From the NCBI GenBank assembly GCA_913009765.1, contig CAJVYT010000308.1, positions 1-5,407 on the forward strand: DNA of 5,407 nucleotides, written 5' to 3'. The translations under genes were made by a program, and so were the position numbers. The notes under the pieces were generated by a model, which was given only the letters and a program-made list of their open reading frames with translations, searched no databases and was not told the origin of the DNA. Positions 3,204 to 5,407 of this stretch are shown piece after piece; within the stretch, counting starts at the first letter, position 1, and every line of letters starts with the position of its first letter. This DNA is from an uncultured candidate division Zixibacteria bacterium. GTDB taxonomy: Bacteria > Zixibacteria > MSB-5A5 > GN15 > FEB-12.

Positions 3204-5156
3204 ATGCATATACGTGAATGTACAATATCTAATATAACCAGCTATCGAAATTCCACCACATTAAAATTCTCACCGAAGTTAAACATTTTCATTGGCCCCA
3301 ATGGCGGGGGTAAAACTAACGCCATACAAGCTCTATGGCTTCCTCTTCAAAGGTTTTTATTTAGTCAATATCAAATTAATATAGACGACCCCAAAGCAAA
3401 AAAAATTGATACGCGTGATCAAATGAAAGGTCGTTACGAACAAGATTTGCAAGCCCACGATATAGATAAAGATACTGAGCTTAATATCGTAATAGCTACC
3501 GATAGTGCTGACGCTAGCAATATTGGTTTAATTAAAAAATACATGGATGAATTGAAATCGGAATTTCTTCCGGACTACTTTTCTGAATTAGAAAAGATAT
3601 CTGATGAACACATAAATGATATACAGGAAGGATGCGACATTTCTTTCTCCGTTGTAAACGGCCGACTCACATTACCACCAGTTGATAGTCTAGAAAGTCG
3701 GTTCTTGTCCTACTGTAGAGTAATTAATATGGTCTCTCGGACTAGAAACAGAGAATTATCTTCCCAAATAAACAACCCGGTCTTTTTTTTGCAGTCCTTA
3801 AGGCAGTCTACTGTTGGGTACTCGATCGGAATTGCTGGAGTTCAGCATCAATCACTTCATGAGAATTTAAACAATATTATTTCTTCCGGCGGCACAGGAA
3901 TATCACAGCTTGCATCGCAACATTTTGGCCTGTTAATGCAGAATGCCGTTGATAAGTCATCAAAAAGCATTGGGGATGTAGCCCAAGCACTGTTCGATGC
4001 TGAACCGGATGTAATGCTTTTTCGCAATTATCTTGGGTTATTGAGTTATGAATGGAATCTGGTGCAGCGAAGCTACCAATTCGGAAACTATGTGTCCGAA
4101 TATAAGAAAGAAGGAGTAATAATTGAACCAAATAAATTCAGTTCCGGTGAAAAAGAAATTATAAGCTTCTTGGATGCAATAATTTCCACAAAAGTTAGTA
4201 ATGGAATCGTGCTCATTGATGAACCGGAATTGCATTTACACCCAAGATGGCAATCTATATTGCTAGATCTGATTCAAGTATTTTCAGATAAACGTAATTT
4301 GCAGTTTATTTTTTGCACCCACTCCCCTGTGTTCGTAACTCATGAAACCATTGACGCAGTAACTCGTATTTATCTTAAAGATGGGTGTAGCAGGCATGCC
4401 TCAATACATGCTGCAGATACCTTGCCCAATAAAGCACATCTTGTACGCATGATTAACAGCCACAACAACGAACGCATATTTTTTGCAGATCATGTTGTCC
4501 TTGTTGAAGGCATAATGGACCGTTTAGTTTTCGACAGTTTAGTGAAATTAATTGGTGATAGGTTTACTAGGCGAAAGTCAACAGAAGTAGTCGAAGTACA
4601 TGGAAAGCATAATTTCGCATCATACAAAAGTGTTTTAGATATAGTGAAAATGCCTAGTTCAATTGTTGCTGATCAGGATTATATTTTGAATATAGGGACC
4701 GAGGAACTAAAGGGCCTTTTTGTAACAAATTGTGATGGTATAGATAGAAAGGTCTTATTAGATAAAAAAAGCAGAGACTCTAATACTCTAATCGAAGCTA
4801 TAGAGAAGGCAGCCGACACCGGAAGCTTTAATCAAGTTTTAGATGTAATTAATTATATAAAAAAAAGAATTACCAAATTAAAAGAAGACATTACCGAAGA
4901 GGAAATACAAAACCTCAATGCTTATATTTCTTCAAAGGTAGCTGAAGAAATATACGTATTAAGATTAGGAGAAATCGAGGATTACTTGCCTCCTGGCATA
5001 AACTCCGTTGGAAGTTTAATTGTCTTTCTTGAAGACCCAGACTGGGTGCGCCACCTACAGCAAGAGGCGCGCAACGAGTTGCTAGATATTGTCACTTCTA
5101 TTCTGCAACTTTCGCAGCCAGATAAAATGGCTATCCAGACTGAGTACATGACCTGA
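3204..5156 (+). CDS. OLD-family nuclease: ABC-type ATPase fused to a Toprim domain
   Basis: This 650-aa protein has an N-terminal SMC/RecF-like ATPase and a C-terminal Toprim nuclease. Walker A is GPNGGGKT (31-38). The signature is FSSGEKEI (312-319). Walker B is VLIDEPELHLHP (336-347), with D339 and E340. The switch histidine is H373 in FCTHSPVF. The Toprim part begins VVLVEGIMDRLVF (431-443), giving E435 and D439, and continues to VADQD (488-492), giving metal ligands D490 and D492. All expected catalytic residues are present. OLD enzymes are ATP-regulated, metal-dependent DNA nucleases known from phage P2 exclusion and from Gabija GajA. No UvrD-like gajB follows within the window, so a stand-alone class 1-like enzyme is favoured. 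The Shine-Dalgarno is weak (AGGA 16 nt upstream), and the start is chosen because the N-terminal beta-strand begins at residue 2. Its codons are more AT-rich than those of the minus-strand genes. Confidence 0.95.
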   Translation: MHIRECTISNITSYRNSTTLKFSPKLNIFIGPNGGGKTNAIQALWLPLQRFLFSQYQINIDDPKAKKIDTRDQMKGRYEQDLQAHDIDKDTELNIVIATDSADASNIGLIKKYMDELKSEFLPDYFSELEKISDEHINDIQEGCDISFSVVNGRLTLPPVDSLESRFLSYCRVINMVSRTRNRELSSQINNPVFFLQSLRQSTVGYSIGIAGVQHQSLHENLNNIISSGGTGISQLASQHFGLLMQNAVDKSSKSIGDVAQALFDAEPDVMLFRNYLGLLSYEWNLVQRSYQFGNYVSEYKKEGVIIEPNKFSSGEKEIISFLDAIISTKVSNGIVLIDEPELHLHPRWQSILLDLIQVFSDKRNLQFIFCTHSPVFVTHETIDAVTRIYLKDGCSRHASIHAADTLPNKAHLVRMINSHNNERIFFADHVVLVEGIMDRLVFDSLVKLIGDRFTRRKSTEVVEVHGKHNFASYKSVLDIVKMPSSIVADQDYILNIGTEELKGLFVTNCDGIDRKVLLDKKSRDSNTLIEAIEKAADTGSFNQVLDVINYIKKRITKLKEDITEEEIQNLNAYISSKVAEEIYVLRLGEIEDYLPPGINSVGSLIVFLEDPDWVRHLQQEARNELLDIVTSILQLSQPDKMAIQTEYMT

Positions 5157-5285
5157 ACAAACCTCAATATACTTTATTTCTCCTGTTAATCCTTAATACT
5201 TTAATCCCTCCGAGTTATTGATAAGTAGGTGTAATGTTCAACTTACAGTGTTAATCAGTTATTGTCTGTTAGATCAAAGTCTCTC

Positions 5286-5304
5286 CTTCTCCTTTTGGGG
5301 GAAG
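5286..5304 (+). repeat. Small hairpin in the 3' intergenic region
   Basis: CTTCTCC (5286-5292) pairs with GGGGAAG (5298-5304), with one G-T pair and a TTTTG loop. It lies about 130 bp after the OLD stop and has no T-run, so it is a poor terminator candidate. Confidence 0.35.
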
Positions 5305-5328
5305 CTGGCACACAAAAGTCGCTGTGGA

Positions 5329-5346
5329 ATCCCGAAGCATCGGGAT
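5329..5346 (+). repeat. Perfect 7-bp hairpin in the 3' intergenic region
   Basis: ATCCCGA (5329-5335) pairs perfectly with TCGGGAT (5340-5346) around the loop AGCA. It lacks the one-sided bulge of hairpins A-I and so belongs to a different family. Confidence 0.6.
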
Positions 5347-5377
5347 GAAGCCGACTGACTGTGACTGCTGGGACGGC

Positions 5378-5403
5378 CCTCTGGAATTCGTAGAATTCCG
5401 AGG
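5378..5403 (+). repeat. Strong hairpin near the right edge, possible terminator or REP-like unit
   Basis: CCTC (5378-5381) pairs with GAGG (5400-5403), and GGAATTC (5383-5389) pairs with GAATTCC (5393-5399), around the loop GTA. One bulged T (5382) interrupts the stem. ATTT follows and the window then ends, so a terminator T-run cannot be judged. The stem contains two EcoRI-type GAATTC palindromes. Confidence 0.55.
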
Positions 5404-5407
5404 ATTT

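Noticed and set aside
3204..5407. Complete Gabija system
   Set aside because: The OLD protein fits GajA in layout, but no UvrD-like helicase is visible in the remaining 250 bp.

Overview
The window is a bacterial chromosomal segment of moderate to low GC. A housekeeping gene (miaB) lies at the left edge, and an accessory region resembling a defence or mobile island lies to the right. No feature fixes the phylum. The repeat-littered, mixed-codon style fits an uncultured environmental bacterium, but that is only an impression.

Layout from left to right. Positions 1-475 (minus strand) hold the N-terminal third of miaB, the tRNA methylthiotransferase. It is cut by the window edge at its first radical-SAM cysteine and carries a four-unit heptamer repeat in its linker. 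Positions 445-1354 are crowded with nine hairpins that share one architecture: an outer stem of about 7-9 bp, a one-sided bulge of about 4 nt (usually GTCY) and an inner stem beginning AG-T-T-T. Both stems covary between copies. The hairpins flank an intact single-domain GIY-YIG nuclease gene (566-856, minus) and form an invertible stem around the miaB start codon. They also cut up a serine recombinase gene (1101-1414, minus) at three places. Removing two of the insertions restores a continuous canonical recombinase N-terminus; the third junction ends the gene.

Positions 1421-2921 (minus) are a compact operon. It encodes a 59-aa MerR/excisionase-type DNA-binding protein, a 201-aa Schlafen AlbA_2-domain protein and a 231-aa protein of unknown function whose start overlaps the preceding stop (TAATG). 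The broken serine recombinase follows as the last gene, 6 nt further on. A textbook sigma-70 promoter lies so close to the first start codon that the message should be nearly leaderless.

Divergently, 3204-5156 (plus) encodes a 650-aa OLD-family ATPase/Toprim nuclease with every key motif intact. About 250 bp of gene-free DNA with small hairpins follows. No partner helicase is visible, so the OLD protein is better read as a stand-alone (class 1-like) enzyme than as Gabija.

The AlbA_2 operon and the OLD nuclease look like anti-phage or mobile-element cargo, and the recombinase may have been the mobility function of that cargo. The most unusual element is the hairpin family with its embedded GIY-YIG nuclease. 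It resembles a REP/RAYT arrangement in logic, but with a GIY-YIG enzyme in place of a Y1 transposase. That reading is inference.
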